Positions 1 through 7,253 of a stretch of 23,206 nt of DNA are shown here, in pieces. Made by a program: the position numbers and the translations under genes. Every line of letters begins with the position of its first letter. The stretch's first letter is position 1. Source of the DNA: a virus; the IMG/VR virus record IMGVR_UViG_3300032331_000479, positions 1 through 23,206 of that record; one strand, 5' to 3'. The notes beneath the pieces were generated by a model. It was not told where the DNA came from. It saw nothing but the letters and a program-made list of their open reading frames with translations, and ran no database searches.

Positions 1-379
1 CAGCTTCCACTAGCTTACGTTGCTCTGCTACTTCGGTAGTTTTTTTCGTATAGTCAGCACCAAGCTGATAACCTTTAATCAATTCAGATAGAGGTACTTC
101 TTTTTCTTCCCCTGCGGCTTTAACTACATATGAAGGCTCTTCTTCTTGACTGTCATCTTCTTGTACTTCTGCTTCGTCATCAACTACTTCTTCTACTTGT
201 TCAGTTTCTTGTTGTGGCTCTGCTTCTTGTTCCGATGCTTGTTCAGCTTCCAGTTCACCTGCTCTTTGCTCCGTAGAGTTAGCTGGGGTGTCCATTAAAC
301 CTTCAAACGCATTGGCTGCTTGACTTACAGTAAGCGTGCCACTTCCAGAATCTTCTGGAGTCATGGTGTTTTCACTCAT
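1..379 (-). CDS. Scaffold-like head assembly protein (partial, N-terminus only)
   Basis: This leftward reading frame starts at ATG 379 behind AGGAAAATTAA and stays open to the window edge, so only about 126 N-terminal residues are seen. The visible part opens with MSENTMTPEDSGSG and continues into a very acidic, Glu/Gln-rich low-complexity stretch (roughly residues 38-75). It then becomes a more regular helical segment containing VPLSELIKGYQLGADYTKK. An acidic, disordered N-terminus placed just downstream of the portal gene is typical of podovirus scaffolding proteins, which guide procapsid assembly and are expelled or degraded. The role is inferred from position and composition. The ELIKGYQLGADYTKK-type segment recurs in phage scaffold-like proteins. 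The major capsid gene would be expected next, outside the window. Confidence 0.65.
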   Translation of the reverse strand, partial: MSENTMTPEDSGSGTLTVSQAANAFEGLMDTPANSTEQRAGELEAEQASEQEAEPQQETEQVEEVVDDEAEVQEDDSQEEEPSYVVKAAGEEKEVPLSELIKGYQLGADYTKKTTEVAEQRKLVEA

Positions 380-429
380 TTAATTTTCCTATATTACCTC
401 TATGGGAGGCGTACCAAATGTAGAATTAT

Positions 430-657
430 CTACAATATCTTAAATCGGTTCTCTGCAATTGCTTGACCTGCTGCAATAGCCTCAAGACTACCGATTAATT
501 CTTTAACTGCCGCTATCTTATGATAAGCGTGTTCTCTAATTTCTGTATCAGAAGCGTTAGAGTGTATAATTGTTTCCATATGTACATCAATGATTGATTT
601 TAATATTTCTTTAAAATCGTCATCATTTAAGATGTTTTTAATGTTTTGTGTATTCAT
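430..657 (-). CDS. Small hypothetical protein between portal and scaffold genes
   Basis: A 75-residue protein I cannot assign to a family. It looks mostly helical and mildly acidic (IKNILNDDDFKEILKSI, then IREHAYHKIAAVKELIGSL), with no membrane segment or cysteine motif. Its start overlaps the portal stop by four bases (ATGA), so translation is probably coupled to the portal gene. Small helical proteins at this place are common in P22-like podovirus head operons, so a virion-assembly role is plausible but not shown. The stop codon lies in a short perfect hairpin (TGTAGA-ATTA-TCTACA, 419-434). Confidence 0.6.
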   Translation of the reverse strand: MNTQNIKNILNDDDFKEILKSIIDVHMETIIHSNASDTEIREHAYHKIAAVKELIGSLEAIAAGQAIAENRFKIL

Positions 658-2726
658 TGTTTATTAGTTTGTAAATCCTTAATGTCTTTAAGAGATGCCA
701 TTACTGATTTTAATGAATCTGATTTAGATTTTTCTGCTTGTGCTTGAGCATCTGCTTGCAATTTCATTTCTTGCATTTGCAATTCAAGTTTTTTACGAGC
801 ATTATCTAATTCCATTTGCTGACGTTCTAAATCAAGTTTAGCTTGTTCAGTTTGTGCTCTTAATTGAGCTTTTTCACGTTCCACTTGTGCCAAGATTTGT
901 GTAGCTTGTACATTAGAATCTGGTTGTGGTTGTTGTGGTTGAGATAATTGTTGTGCTTGTTCTGGAGTAATTTCATTCATAAATCCAGAAGCATCTTTAA
1001 AGCCAGCCATGTGAACAAAACGTGCTAATGTATCTCTGTATTGTTTGATATTGACTAAAGGATTAGACAAACCATATTGTGTAATAATTTGTTCTTGTTT
1101 ACCTAAAATCATTTGTAATGTAGATAATTGGTCTGTTCTTGAACCGTTACCTAAACCTACATTGATAGAAATACCATATTCTTCTGACCATTCACGAGGA
1201 TTAAATGGAATATATTTGCCAGTAATGCGAATAGTTCTTTCTTGTTTTTGATATTTGCAAAGTAATCTAAATATAGATTGGAATAATGATTTAACACCTG
1301 TTTCTGCAAAGATACGAGCAATAAGTTCTAACTTACCGTTAGCAGCAGATGACATAGTTGATACTGCTGTAGCTGTAGTGTTTTGTAATGCGTTAGGGTC
1401 AAGACCTTGTTGTTGGTCAGATACGCCTGTACGTTTAGCTTGCACATTATCTAGGTATTCAAGCATGGGGAATGATTGAGAAGCATTAGATTGTACAGTT
1501 AATGGTACAAGTGCATTAGGATTCTTAATACGCACTACACCACCTGCTGTAGATGTGAGCAAATCATCAAGATTAACTTGACCTTCTACTGCACCTACAC
1601 GATAGTTGTTTGTTAGGTATAAATTATCTAACATTTGGCGTGTAATTGTAGACTTGATAAGTTGCAAGTCCATAGTTCTGTCTGCTAATGAGTTACCAAA
1701 GAATTTATGTGGTATTGGTAGTGGGCAAATAGAGTGGAATGGAATATAATCACAGTCTTCATCGCTTAAAATCTCACTAGATGCGTAAACAATCTTACGA
1801 AGTTCAGCAACGCCATCATTATTGTAGTCTACTTTGATATAACACTCATAAACTTCACACAATTGCATAGAGTGGTCTTGTGACATCATGTCAGTAGGCT
1901 GTTCACCACGAGTATAACGTGCAATTCTTTCTGGAGAAAACTCTAAAGCGTTACCAGTAGCTAAACCCTCAACAACTTTAGGGTCAAAACCCATTGCAAT
2001 TAATTCTGAACGAGTCATCATCTTACGATGTGCACAGAAATTAGATTCTTGAATGTTTCTAGCACGTTTAGATATAATAAATTCTTCTGGTGGTACATTT
2101 TCTACACGAACTGTACCATTACGAACAGTTTTTCTTAATTTAACATCATGTGTAGGTATAGGACTATTAGGATTTAAGTTTTCATCTATGTTTTCTTTAG
2201 AATCAACACTAATAATTTCTACTTCTGGGTCTTGCATGATAAGTGCAAGCTCATCATCGGTTAAACCTTTGTATGTTTCTTTAGTAATGTTTGTTTCATC
2301 ATCCCAATATACTTTAACAACACCTACTTTTTCAAGAAGTGCGTCTTTAAACCAGTTATGCAATACGCTAAAACCATCATTGTCTTTATAGAAGACGTGA
2401 TTAACATATGTAGTAGCTTGGTTAGCTAAAGCCTCATCGCCTTCTTTAACAGGGTCAAATTGAACAATGTTTTCAGAGGATGTAAATATACGGATAAGTT
2501 GTGGTAATGCACCATCAACAGCTTCTGCCACTTCACCAGTAACAACTTGAGATTTACCTTCTACTTCGTTACCATAAGGTCTGCGTAAGTAATACTCTAG
2601 TGCTTGTTGTCTTTCGCCTGTGGTTTCAGACTGAATAAAACCTAATGAGCTCCAGATTTCAGAATCTAGAATAGCTTTAAGTTTACTTTCATCCATTATA
2701 TAACCAGATTTATTTGCTTTTGCCAT
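654..2726 (-). CDS. Portal protein, P22-like
   Basis: This 690-residue protein forms the dodecameric ring at the capsid vertex through which DNA is packaged and ejected. The region around residues 343-375 (FFGNSLADRTMDLQ followed by STITRQMLDNLYLTNN) is a hallmark of the P22-type portal family. The length fits the same family, whose members are about 700 residues. The last ~90 residues are Gln/Lys/Glu-rich with strong heptad character, resembling the helical barrel at the C-terminus of P22 gp1. I chose ATG 2726. An upstream TTG at 2741 would add five residues and overlap the terminase stop. With ATG the gap is 2 bases and a weak GGATAG lies upstream. It sits directly after the large terminase, the usual order. 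Confidence 0.93.
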   Translation of the reverse strand: MAKANKSGYIMDESKLKAILDSEIWSSLGFIQSETTGERQQALEYYLRRPYGNEVEGKSQVVTGEVAEAVDGALPQLIRIFTSSENIVQFDPVKEGDEALANQATTYVNHVFYKDNDGFSVLHNWFKDALLEKVGVVKVYWDDETNITKETYKGLTDDELALIMQDPEVEIISVDSKENIDENLNPNSPIPTHDVKLRKTVRNGTVRVENVPPEEFIISKRARNIQESNFCAHRKMMTRSELIAMGFDPKVVEGLATGNALEFSPERIARYTRGEQPTDMMSQDHSMQLCEVYECYIKVDYNNDGVAELRKIVYASSEILSDEDCDYIPFHSICPLPIPHKFFGNSLADRTMDLQLIKSTITRQMLDNLYLTNNYRVGAVEGQVNLDDLLTSTAGGVVRIKNPNALVPLTVQSNASQSFPMLEYLDNVQAKRTGVSDQQQGLDPNALQNTTATAVSTMSSAANGKLELIARIFAETGVKSLFQSIFRLLCKYQKQERTIRITGKYIPFNPREWSEEYGISINVGLGNGSRTDQLSTLQMILGKQEQIITQYGLSNPLVNIKQYRDTLARFVHMAGFKDASGFMNEITPEQAQQLSQPQQPQPDSNVQATQILAQVEREKAQLRAQTEQAKLDLERQQMELDNARKKLELQMQEMKLQADAQAQAEKSKSDSLKSVMASLKDIKDLQTNKQ

Positions 2727-2728
2727 TG

Positions 2729-4000
2729 TTATACTATCCAATTTGTGTTTACGTTAATAGGTCTATTCCATTCTTCTGCAGGTGCATCGTTTAAACCTGT
2801 TGCAAGGTATCTAAAAGCGTCACTAGCGTGTGATGACCAATCATGTAATGGTCTATCATGGAAGACTGCTCTTTTCTCGTCATAGTGCCTACGATAGTTA
2901 CGAAGAGCATCTAAACCTTGTTTAGCTTTTGGGTCAAACCAACATCTAGGAATCATTCGTCTAACAGCTTGTATGCCATCAGCAACATTAAGACGAGGGC
3001 AAGTAATAATATGAAGTCCTGCATCTTCTAGAGTCTCCTTACGAGATTTTCCAGTGCCTAATTCACGAACTTCTACGTCATGTGGCAAAATATGCTCAAA
3101 GTGCATGTAGTCATTATCTTTTAACCACTGAACATAGTACTCTAAACCTTGACCATGATTTTCCATGTAGTCAATAAGACGTATTTCCTTACCAGTTAGC
3201 TGTGCTACCCATATTGCAGTAGAATCTGACATTCCCAAATCCCATGCAGTGTAACTTCTGCACAAATCATCACGAGGAATCTCGGTCATGTGTGCTTTTT
3301 CTTCAATTTCGTTTATTAATTTAGAGTAATATGACCCCTCTACAGGTGAATTAAATGAACATTCAAATTCTTGCATGAATTTGTCGTCACCCATTTCTAA
3401 TTTTGCTGCTCTTAATTCTTCTTCGTTAAGAAGTTTTGTATCAGAAGACTTAAATTCTAATAATTTCCATCCTTGACCCTCTGCTGCCCTATCTCTTAAG
3501 CCTCTAAAATGGTTATTTCCTTTTGGAGTACCCATTGCAACACAAAAACCTAATCGGTCTGTGAGTGCAGGTCGTACAATATCACTAAATACTGAAGGAT
3601 TTATGTTTCCTATTTCATCTATGACGCAACCATCGAGGTAAATACCTCGAAGTGAGTCTGGGTTATCTGCACCGTAAAGAGAGATACGTCTACCCATAAA
3701 GTCAACACGAAGTTCAGCAATGTTTACCTTTGCACCAAGAGGTCTAGTATAATTTACAAGGTAGTCCCATGCAATTCTCTTGGATTGATTGTATGTTGGA
3801 GCTACATAAGCATAACGTGGTTCTTTTTTAGTACAAGTAAGGGCACTATGTATAAGCTGATTTATGGCTGATACTGTTTTACCCATACGTCTATGTGCTA
3901 CCACTACCACAAAACGATTATCTCTTACAGCATTGTGTATAAGTTTTTGTGGTACTCGTGGTCTATAACCTGTATCTAATGTTTTGTTTTGCGACTCCAT
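2729..4000 (-). CDS. Terminase large subunit
   Basis: The 423-residue packaging motor and nuclease cleaves concatemeric DNA and pumps it through the portal. Visible motifs are Walker A AHRRMGKT (35-42), Walker B VIDE (126-129) and the coupling motif MGTPKG (156-161). The RNase H-like nuclease domain starts at TAWDLGMSDS (Asp254) and has a late acidic residue in HASDAFRYL (Asp394). Length and motif order are typical of a complete TerL. The perfect AAGGAG lies 12 bases before the chosen ATG, which is rather far. A closer ATG in another frame opens only a 15-codon dead end. The gene precedes the portal in a leftward packaging operon. Confidence 0.95.
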   Translation of the reverse strand: MESQNKTLDTGYRPRVPQKLIHNAVRDNRFVVVVAHRRMGKTVSAINQLIHSALTCTKKEPRYAYVAPTYNQSKRIAWDYLVNYTRPLGAKVNIAELRVDFMGRRISLYGADNPDSLRGIYLDGCVIDEIGNINPSVFSDIVRPALTDRLGFCVAMGTPKGNNHFRGLRDRAAEGQGWKLLEFKSSDTKLLNEEELRAAKLEMGDDKFMQEFECSFNSPVEGSYYSKLINEIEEKAHMTEIPRDDLCRSYTAWDLGMSDSTAIWVAQLTGKEIRLIDYMENHGQGLEYYVQWLKDNDYMHFEHILPHDVEVRELGTGKSRKETLEDAGLHIITCPRLNVADGIQAVRRMIPRCWFDPKAKQGLDALRNYRRHYDEKRAVFHDRPLHDWSSHASDAFRYLATGLNDAPAEEWNRPINVNTNWIV

Positions 4001-4031
4001 ATAGGGTCATCGCTCCTTAAGGTTTAATTTT

Positions 4032-4349
4032 TTATGCTAGTTCCGTTACGCAAAGTGTTGAAGCTGCTACAGTTGCATCTTTAATGTAAGCAATCTTATC
4101 ACCTGCATTAACTTTAAATATACCTACAGAGTTTGTAGGAATCATCATGCTTGTTGTAATTGATGCTGTTGGTGTTGCACCAAATGAAACATGGCAATGA
4201 CCAAGTGAGCAAGAAACTCTTACTAAAGTTGTACCTGTACCAAATGCTGTTGAAGCTGCTGTAGTATTACCTACTGAAAATACTTGTGATGTACTTGGTA
4301 CATAAGCATCTACTAAATTTTCATTATCATCAAATCTTATACTACTCAT
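4032..4349 (-). CDS. Small beta-rich protein, possible capsid decoration
   Basis: This 105-residue protein has a Ser/Thr/Ala/Gly/Val-rich composition and alternating hydrophobic residues (STSQVFSVGNTTAAS, then TTLVRVSCSLGHCHVSFG), which suggests a beta-sandwich. It lacks a signal peptide or membrane span. The composition and length resemble small capsid-decoration or cement-type virion proteins, and it lies among packaging genes. I do not recognise a named family, and the structural role is inference. It starts two bases before the stop of the upstream cysteine-rich gene and ends 31 bases before the terminase start. Confidence 0.6.
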   Translation of the reverse strand: MSSIRFDDNENLVDAYVPSTSQVFSVGNTTAASTAFGTGTTLVRVSCSLGHCHVSFGATPTASITTSMMIPTNSVGIFKVNAGDKIAYIKDATVAASTLCVTELA

Positions 4350-4351
4350 TG

Positions 4352-4822
4352 TTATTCTCCATTTGTATATTCGTTAGTGTCGTTTTCTTTATTACCATTT
4401 TCAAATTTAGCCATCATAAGCATTTTCTTTTGTGCTGAAGTAAGTGGCTTTTTAATTGGACCACCTACTAACCACGCAGAACAAGTTCTGTCAGCAGCAC
4501 ACTTAAAATCGAATAGTTCACAATAGCCTAGTTCAGCAGAAGCAATTACTTCTGGTGCATAAGACTCGTTTACAGGTTCATCACCTGCAACACCATGAAC
4601 AATACAATCCATCATTTCTGGAGTTTGGATAAAGGCAGAGCAGTTACCACAGCGTGATTGTTTAGCAATCTCTGGTGTAGTAGCCCATTCGTCTGCACGT
4701 TTAGCCCAAAATACTTTATCTTCTATATCTGGGTTTATTGGACCATAGCCTACGTTCTTAAATGCCCAATCTCTATGTTTGAGATTAAGTAAAATATCAT
4801 GTGTAGCTATAGGACATTTCAT
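4352..4822 (-). CDS. Conserved cysteine-rich phage protein
   Basis: A 156-residue protein with seven cysteines in a distinctive layout: Cys3, SRCGNCSAF (58, 61), MDCI (73), GYC (101), FKCAADRTCSAW (108, 114). The NLKHRDWAFKNVGYGPINP and CSAWLVGGP segments match, from memory, a widespread uncharacterised protein of aquatic phages encoded near terminase genes. The cysteine spacing suggests a bound metal or iron-sulphur cluster, but no known fold can be named from sequence alone. The start overlaps the stop of the upstream basic protein by four bases (ATGA), so the two are translationally coupled. The function is unknown. Confidence 0.7.
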   Translation of the reverse strand: MKCPIATHDILLNLKHRDWAFKNVGYGPINPDIEDKVFWAKRADEWATTPEIAKQSRCGNCSAFIQTPEMMDCIVHGVAGDEPVNESYAPEVIASAELGYCELFDFKCAADRTCSAWLVGGPIKKPLTSAQKKMLMMAKFENGNKENDTNEYTNGE

Positions 4823-5115
4823 TTCTTTTTATTCCTTGCTGAAATAGTTTTAGCTTTTGCTTTGGCATCTGATTTAGATGATGCACCCCAAGCCTTCAGA
4901 GATAGTAATAATCTTGTGGGCTCACCGTTAGGTTTATGTTCTGGTCCTGCGTTGTTACCCATACGAGCTAGGAATGATGCACGTCTAGGATTATCACCAG
5001 ACTTTACAGGTGCTTTTAAAGTACCACCTGTTTGAGCTTTGTAAGATGCACGACCTTTAGCGTTTAATCCGCCTTTAGGATTCTTTCCTTCTTTTTTTTG
5101 CCAAGCAGCACTCAT
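4819..5115 (-). CDS. Basic conserved phage protein (DUF6321-like)
   Basis: A 98-residue, strongly basic, Lys/Arg/Gly-rich protein. It contains KGRASYKAQTGGTLKAP followed by RRASFLARMG, a motif combination I associate with DUF6321, an uncharacterised family frequent in aquatic phage structural regions. The family shares this core, while the C-terminal lysine tail (SARNKKK) varies. The charge suggests binding to DNA or to an acidic virion protein, but this is inference. Start and stop both overlap neighbours through ATGA junctions, which places it firmly in the operon. Confidence 0.7.
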   Translation of the reverse strand: MSAAWQKKEGKNPKGGLNAKGRASYKAQTGGTLKAPVKSGDNPRRASFLARMGNNAGPEHKPNGEPTRLLLSLKAWGASSKSDAKAKAKTISARNKKK

Positions 5116-5258
5116 TTCTTTTTAGCTGTCTTTGCTGATTGTTTAAATGCTTTAGCAGTAGGAGCACCTTTAGTTCCTACCTTACGCATCTTCTCACCAG
5201 AACCTGCAGCTATCCTTTTTTGTTTAGCGTGTATGTTTGCGTATAATCCATTTTTCAT
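5112..5258 (-). CDS. Small basic conserved phage protein (48 residues)
   Basis: A 48-residue lysine-rich protein starting MKNGLYANIHAKQKRIAAGS and ending in PTAKAFKQSAKTAKKK. This small protein, with the LYANIHAK start and the GEKMRKVGTKGAPTAKAF core, recurs in many aquatic phage genomes beside the DUF6321-like gene. Its function is unknown. It overlaps both neighbours by four bases (ATGA at 5255-5258 and at 5112-5115), so its reading frame is well supported despite its size. A nucleic-acid-binding or virion role is suggested only by charge and position. Confidence 0.75.
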   Translation of the reverse strand: MKNGLYANIHAKQKRIAAGSGEKMRKVGTKGAPTAKAFKQSAKTAKKK

Positions 5259-5623
5259 TTTAAGTATTTTACCTTATAAATAGTTGAATCTATTAAGTCT
5301 GCAATCTCATCTACTAAATTTTGTAATTCTGAATCTTGTGGTAGTTTAGCACGAAGTTCTTTTACTACGGATGATAACTCTTCTAATTCTGCTAATTCGT
5401 TTTTATTAGGTAATGAGTAAAATTCTGCGTAATCTTCTAATTGACCATATTTGCCCATATATGCTTCTACAAAGTCATCTATACGTTCTTGAAGTCCTGT
5501 ATAAAACTCACCTAATGCAGAGTGTATAGAAAATGATTTAGTACGCCAATGGTTAATATGATTATTAGTGACAGCGTGTAGGCACATGAGTGCAAATACA
5601 GACGCAGTTTTTTTGTGTTCCAT
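5255..5623 (-). CDS. Dps/ferritin-like protein candidate (DUF5856-like)
   Basis: A predicted all-helical 122-residue protein. The segment NNHINHWRTKSFSIHSALGE is followed by RIDDFVEAYMG. This reproduces the Dps-type ferroxidase pattern: His25-Trp, His34, then Asp49/Asp50 and Glu53. I associate it with DUF5856, a short phage family resembling Dps. Dps proteins bind and oxidise iron and protect DNA. Here the protein is shorter than bacterial Dps (about 160 residues), so a mini-ferritin cage is uncertain. The gene lies between the terminase subunits, two bases after the preceding gene, and is coupled by ATGA to the next basic protein gene. Confidence 0.65.
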   Translation of the reverse strand: MEHKKTASVFALMCLHAVTNNHINHWRTKSFSIHSALGEFYTGLQERIDDFVEAYMGKYGQLEDYAEFYSLPNKNELAELEELSSVVKELRAKLPQDSELQNLVDEIADLIDSTIYKVKYLK

Positions 5624-5624
5624 A

Positions 5625-6083
5625 TTATCTACCTAGCAATCTTAATAGCATATTCATATCCATAGGGGGTTGCGTGTTGCGTGCAGACATACCACCTAAT
5701 TCTGGTAAAACGTTTTGCATAGTATTTTGTGGAGACGCATATGCACCAGAAGGTCTATATAAAGAATATGGTAAAGCGTTTTTAATGCTTTCCATTTTTA
5801 ATGCTTCTTGGTTAGACATATTGCCCATATTATTGTTACCGTATCCTGCTAGTCTTTGTGCTTCCATCATGCGTAATGCTTCTGCTTCAGATGGGCTACC
5901 TACACCAGTAGGTGAGCTACCCTTCATGTTAGACATCACACGCATAAGGTCTGCAGGTGTAGCTTCGCCTCGTGTGGGTGTGGCTGTTGTAGATGCACGT
6001 TTAGCGTATAAAACTGCTTGTTTCTCTGCGTCTGACATTTGTCCGCCAGACATAGAGTTAGTTATGTAATCTAGTAATCCCAT
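5625..6083 (-). CDS. Hypothetical Met/Asn-rich protein, possibly structural
   Basis: A 152-residue protein, low in complexity, starting MGLLDYITNSMSGGQMSDAE. It is rich in Met, Asn, Gly, Ser and Pro, with no clear domain, signal peptide or membrane helix. AGGA stands seven bases before the ATG. The N-terminus resembles short linker or virion-associated proteins of podoviruses, but I cannot assign a family. It is separated from the small terminase by an 84-base homopolymer-bearing gap and is followed two bases later by the Dps-like gene. Expression within the packaging operon is likely. Confidence 0.6.
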   Translation of the reverse strand: MGLLDYITNSMSGGQMSDAEKQAVLYAKRASTTATPTRGEATPADLMRVMSNMKGSSPTGVGSPSEAEALRMMEAQRLAGYGNNNMGNMSNQEALKMESIKNALPYSLYRPSGAYASPQNTMQNVLPELGGMSARNTQPPMDMNMLLRLLGR

Positions 6084-6167
6084 AATATATCCTATGTAAA
6101 ATTTACCCTACTGACGTTTCCTACGCAGAGAGGTTTTCGATTTTTAAAAAAAAGGGGTGGGGGGGTC
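6084..6167. other. Intergenic gap with G and A homopolymers
   Basis: This 84-base gap between the small terminase and the next gene carries eight As followed by GGGGTGGGGGGG (about 6147-6167), and a CCTACGCAGAGAGG element near 6119. In the leftward transcript this becomes a C-rich run, then eight Us, directly after the terminase stop. Homopolymeric or GC-rich blocks beside the small terminase are where packaging (cos/pac) sites often lie, but nothing here proves one. No hairpin strong enough for a terminator was found. Confidence 0.4.
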
Positions 6168-6650
6168 TTATTCTATTCCTGTAATGATTTTAACTTCTAC
6201 AGGAGAACCATCTGGGTTACCACTAATCTCATGTTGTGTTGATTCTTTCCATTTAGCACGAGACTTAAGCCAGAATATCATAGCAGTTGTGTTGCCTTCT
6301 TTAGCTTGTTTGAATAAGGTTTCAGCTACAGAAGCATTAGCCTCAATACGACCTTTGTCAAGCTCTTCTTTATAATACTTGACAAGTGTATCATGTGATA
6401 TATTTAATACGGAAGCTATATCTTCGTGGCGTGTCCCTACTGTAGATAAAGTGTAAACCTTAATTCGGGTGTCCGCATTTGGAAGGTGCGGGGGTCTTCC
6501 CTTTCCTACCTTGTCAGCTTCTGTCTCTATAGTCTCTATGTCTGTATGTATAGCGTCTATGTCTACCTCTATCATGTCAGTAGATAATACCTCATCGACT
6601 ATCACATCATTGACCATATTGTCAACAGGGTTATTCGTTTCATTATTCAT
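6168..6650 (-). CDS. Terminase small subunit
   Basis: The 160-residue DNA-recognition subunit of the packaging machine. After an acidic, Thr/Ile/Asp-rich N-terminal 45 residues comes a helix-turn-helix region, VGTRHEDIASVLNISHDTLV. The helical segment ANASVAETLFKQAKEGNTTA and IFWLKSRAKWKE follow, a combination characteristic of phage small terminases. The DNA-binding domain would select the packaging site on phage DNA, and the helical region forms the ring that recruits TerL. It is the first gene of the leftward packaging and head operon, reading away from the divergent regulatory region at 6651-6809. Confidence 0.85.
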   Translation of the reverse strand: MNNETNNPVDNMVNDVIVDEVLSTDMIEVDIDAIHTDIETIETEADKVGKGRPPHLPNADTRIKVYTLSTVGTRHEDIASVLNISHDTLVKYYKEELDKGRIEANASVAETLFKQAKEGNTTAMIFWLKSRAKWKESTQHEISGNPDGSPVEVKIITGIE

Positions 6651-6691
6651 TTAATACTTATACCTTTATATATATAACAGATTTATAGCTG

Positions 6692-6730
6692 TTTACAATT
6701 CGTTTACAATTACTTACAATCTTTTACAAT
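6692..6730. repeat. Four helically phased TTTACAAT repeats
   Basis: TTTACAAT occurs at 6692-6699, 6703-6710 and 6723-6730, with a one-base variant CTTACAAT at 6713-6720. The steps are 11, 10 and 10 bases, one DNA turn each, so all copies face the same side of the helix. They lie between the divergent small-terminase and early genes and immediately upstream of a candidate rightward promoter. This is the arrangement of a cooperative activator or repressor site. The binding protein is unknown. Confidence 0.6.
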
Positions 6731-6738
6731 AATAATAC

Positions 6739-6766
6739 TTGACAAGTTAATAGATGAGTTTAATAT
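6739..6766 (+). promoter_or_regulatory. Candidate rightward early promoter
   Basis: A perfect -35 TTGACA (6739-6744) is followed after 16 bases by TAATAT (6761-6766), which matches four of six consensus -10 positions. Transcription would start near 6773 and read the rightward cluster of tiny genes beginning at 6810. The TTGTCAA/TTGACAA palindrome at 6772-6787 lies on the predicted start. Confidence 0.5.
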
Positions 6767-6771
6767 AGGCA

Positions 6772-6787
6772 TTGTCAATCTTGACAA
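6772..6787. promoter_or_regulatory. Operator-like palindrome TTGTCAA-TC-TTGACAA
   Basis: A perfect 7-base inverted repeat with a 2-base spacer lies on the predicted start of the early promoter. The same TTGTCAA and TTGACAA arms recur in the divergent promoter region at 12945-12979, which hints at one regulator for both. The second arm could alternatively be a -35 element. Confidence 0.45.
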
Positions 6788-6809
6788 ATAACTATAAGGA
6801 TACTTAAAC

Positions 6810-7070
6810 ATGAAAGTCTCTAACATCGTAAACAATAGAAATAACATCGTTGCAAATCAATTCATAATTGAAGATGACAAGGCAACCTACTTCCAATCTT
6901 ATCGTTCTATCATAGTTAAGATAGAAAACGGACAGACTATCCTTGACCCTGTTTATTGGAACTATTCAAGAACTACTTCTAAACATAGAAGCACATTTCT
7001 TAATGAGTCAACCAAAGAGACTCAAAGGAAGATTAAAGAAGGTGTTTACATTCTAGCTAACTTAAACTAG
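6810..7070 (+). CDS. Conserved phage early protein (DUF8033-like)
   Basis: The first gene of the rightward block encodes an 86-residue soluble protein, with AAGGA upstream of the ATG. The stretch YFQSYRSIIVKIENGQTILD, followed by YWNYSRTTSKHRSTFLNE, resembles a small uncharacterised family seen in many phages and plasmids, which I tentatively equate with DUF8033. No catalytic motif can be seen. It stands alone behind the promoter at 6739-6766 and is followed by a terminator-like hairpin. It may therefore be the most strongly expressed early product. The function is unknown. Confidence 0.65.
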   Translation: MKVSNIVNNRNNIVANQFIIEDDKATYFQSYRSIIVKIENGQTILDPVYWNYSRTTSKHRSTFLNESTKETQRKIKEGVYILANLN

Positions 7071-7082
7071 TATATATGTTAT

Positions 7083-7109
7083 AGGGGGAATTTTAATAGA
7101 TTCCCTTTT
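7083..7109 (+). terminator. Intrinsic terminator-like hairpin
   Basis: AGGGGGAAT pairs with ATTCCCTTT (two G-U pairs, 9-base stem) around the loop TTTAATAG, and the stem runs into four Ts. It sits 13 bases after the first early gene and would terminate or attenuate transcription into the tiny-gene cluster. The U run is short, so termination may be partial. Confidence 0.5.
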
Positions 7110-7157
7110 ATAACTACGTTTAAATAATACTTGACAAATAAATAAGGAGTTATTACC

Positions 7158-7232
7158 ATGGATTTAATACTAATCATAGGCTTTTATATATTCATTAAAC
7201 TATTAATAACTATGTCAGACTTAAACGCTTGA
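7158..7232 (+). CDS. Tiny membrane peptide (24 residues)
   Basis: The product starts MDLILIIGFYIFIKLLITMS and is almost entirely one hydrophobic helix, so it is a probable single-span inner-membrane peptide. AAGGAG lies nine bases before the ATG. Its stop codon is embedded in a TTGACAA element. No family is recognisable. Similar tiny hydrophobic peptides in phage early regions are often host-modulating or simply uncharacterised. Confidence 0.45.
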   Translation: MDLILIIGFYIFIKLLITMSDLNA

Positions 7233-7253
7233 CAACATACAGGAGATAATATT

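Noticed and set aside
419-434. Perfect 6-base hairpin at the end of the small post-portal gene as a terminator
   Set aside because: There is no U run after it in the leftward transcript, the stem is AT-rich, and stopping transcription before the scaffold gene would be illogical.
1045-2391. Three rightward frames (68-112 codons) opposite the portal gene
   Set aside because: They are antisense shadows of a strongly supported P22-like portal gene, lack ribosome sites and show no family resemblance.
6692-6730. Possible CRISPR-like array
   Set aside because: The repeats are only 8 bases with 2-3 base gaps. There are no spacers or cas genes, so these are regulator sites rather than an array.
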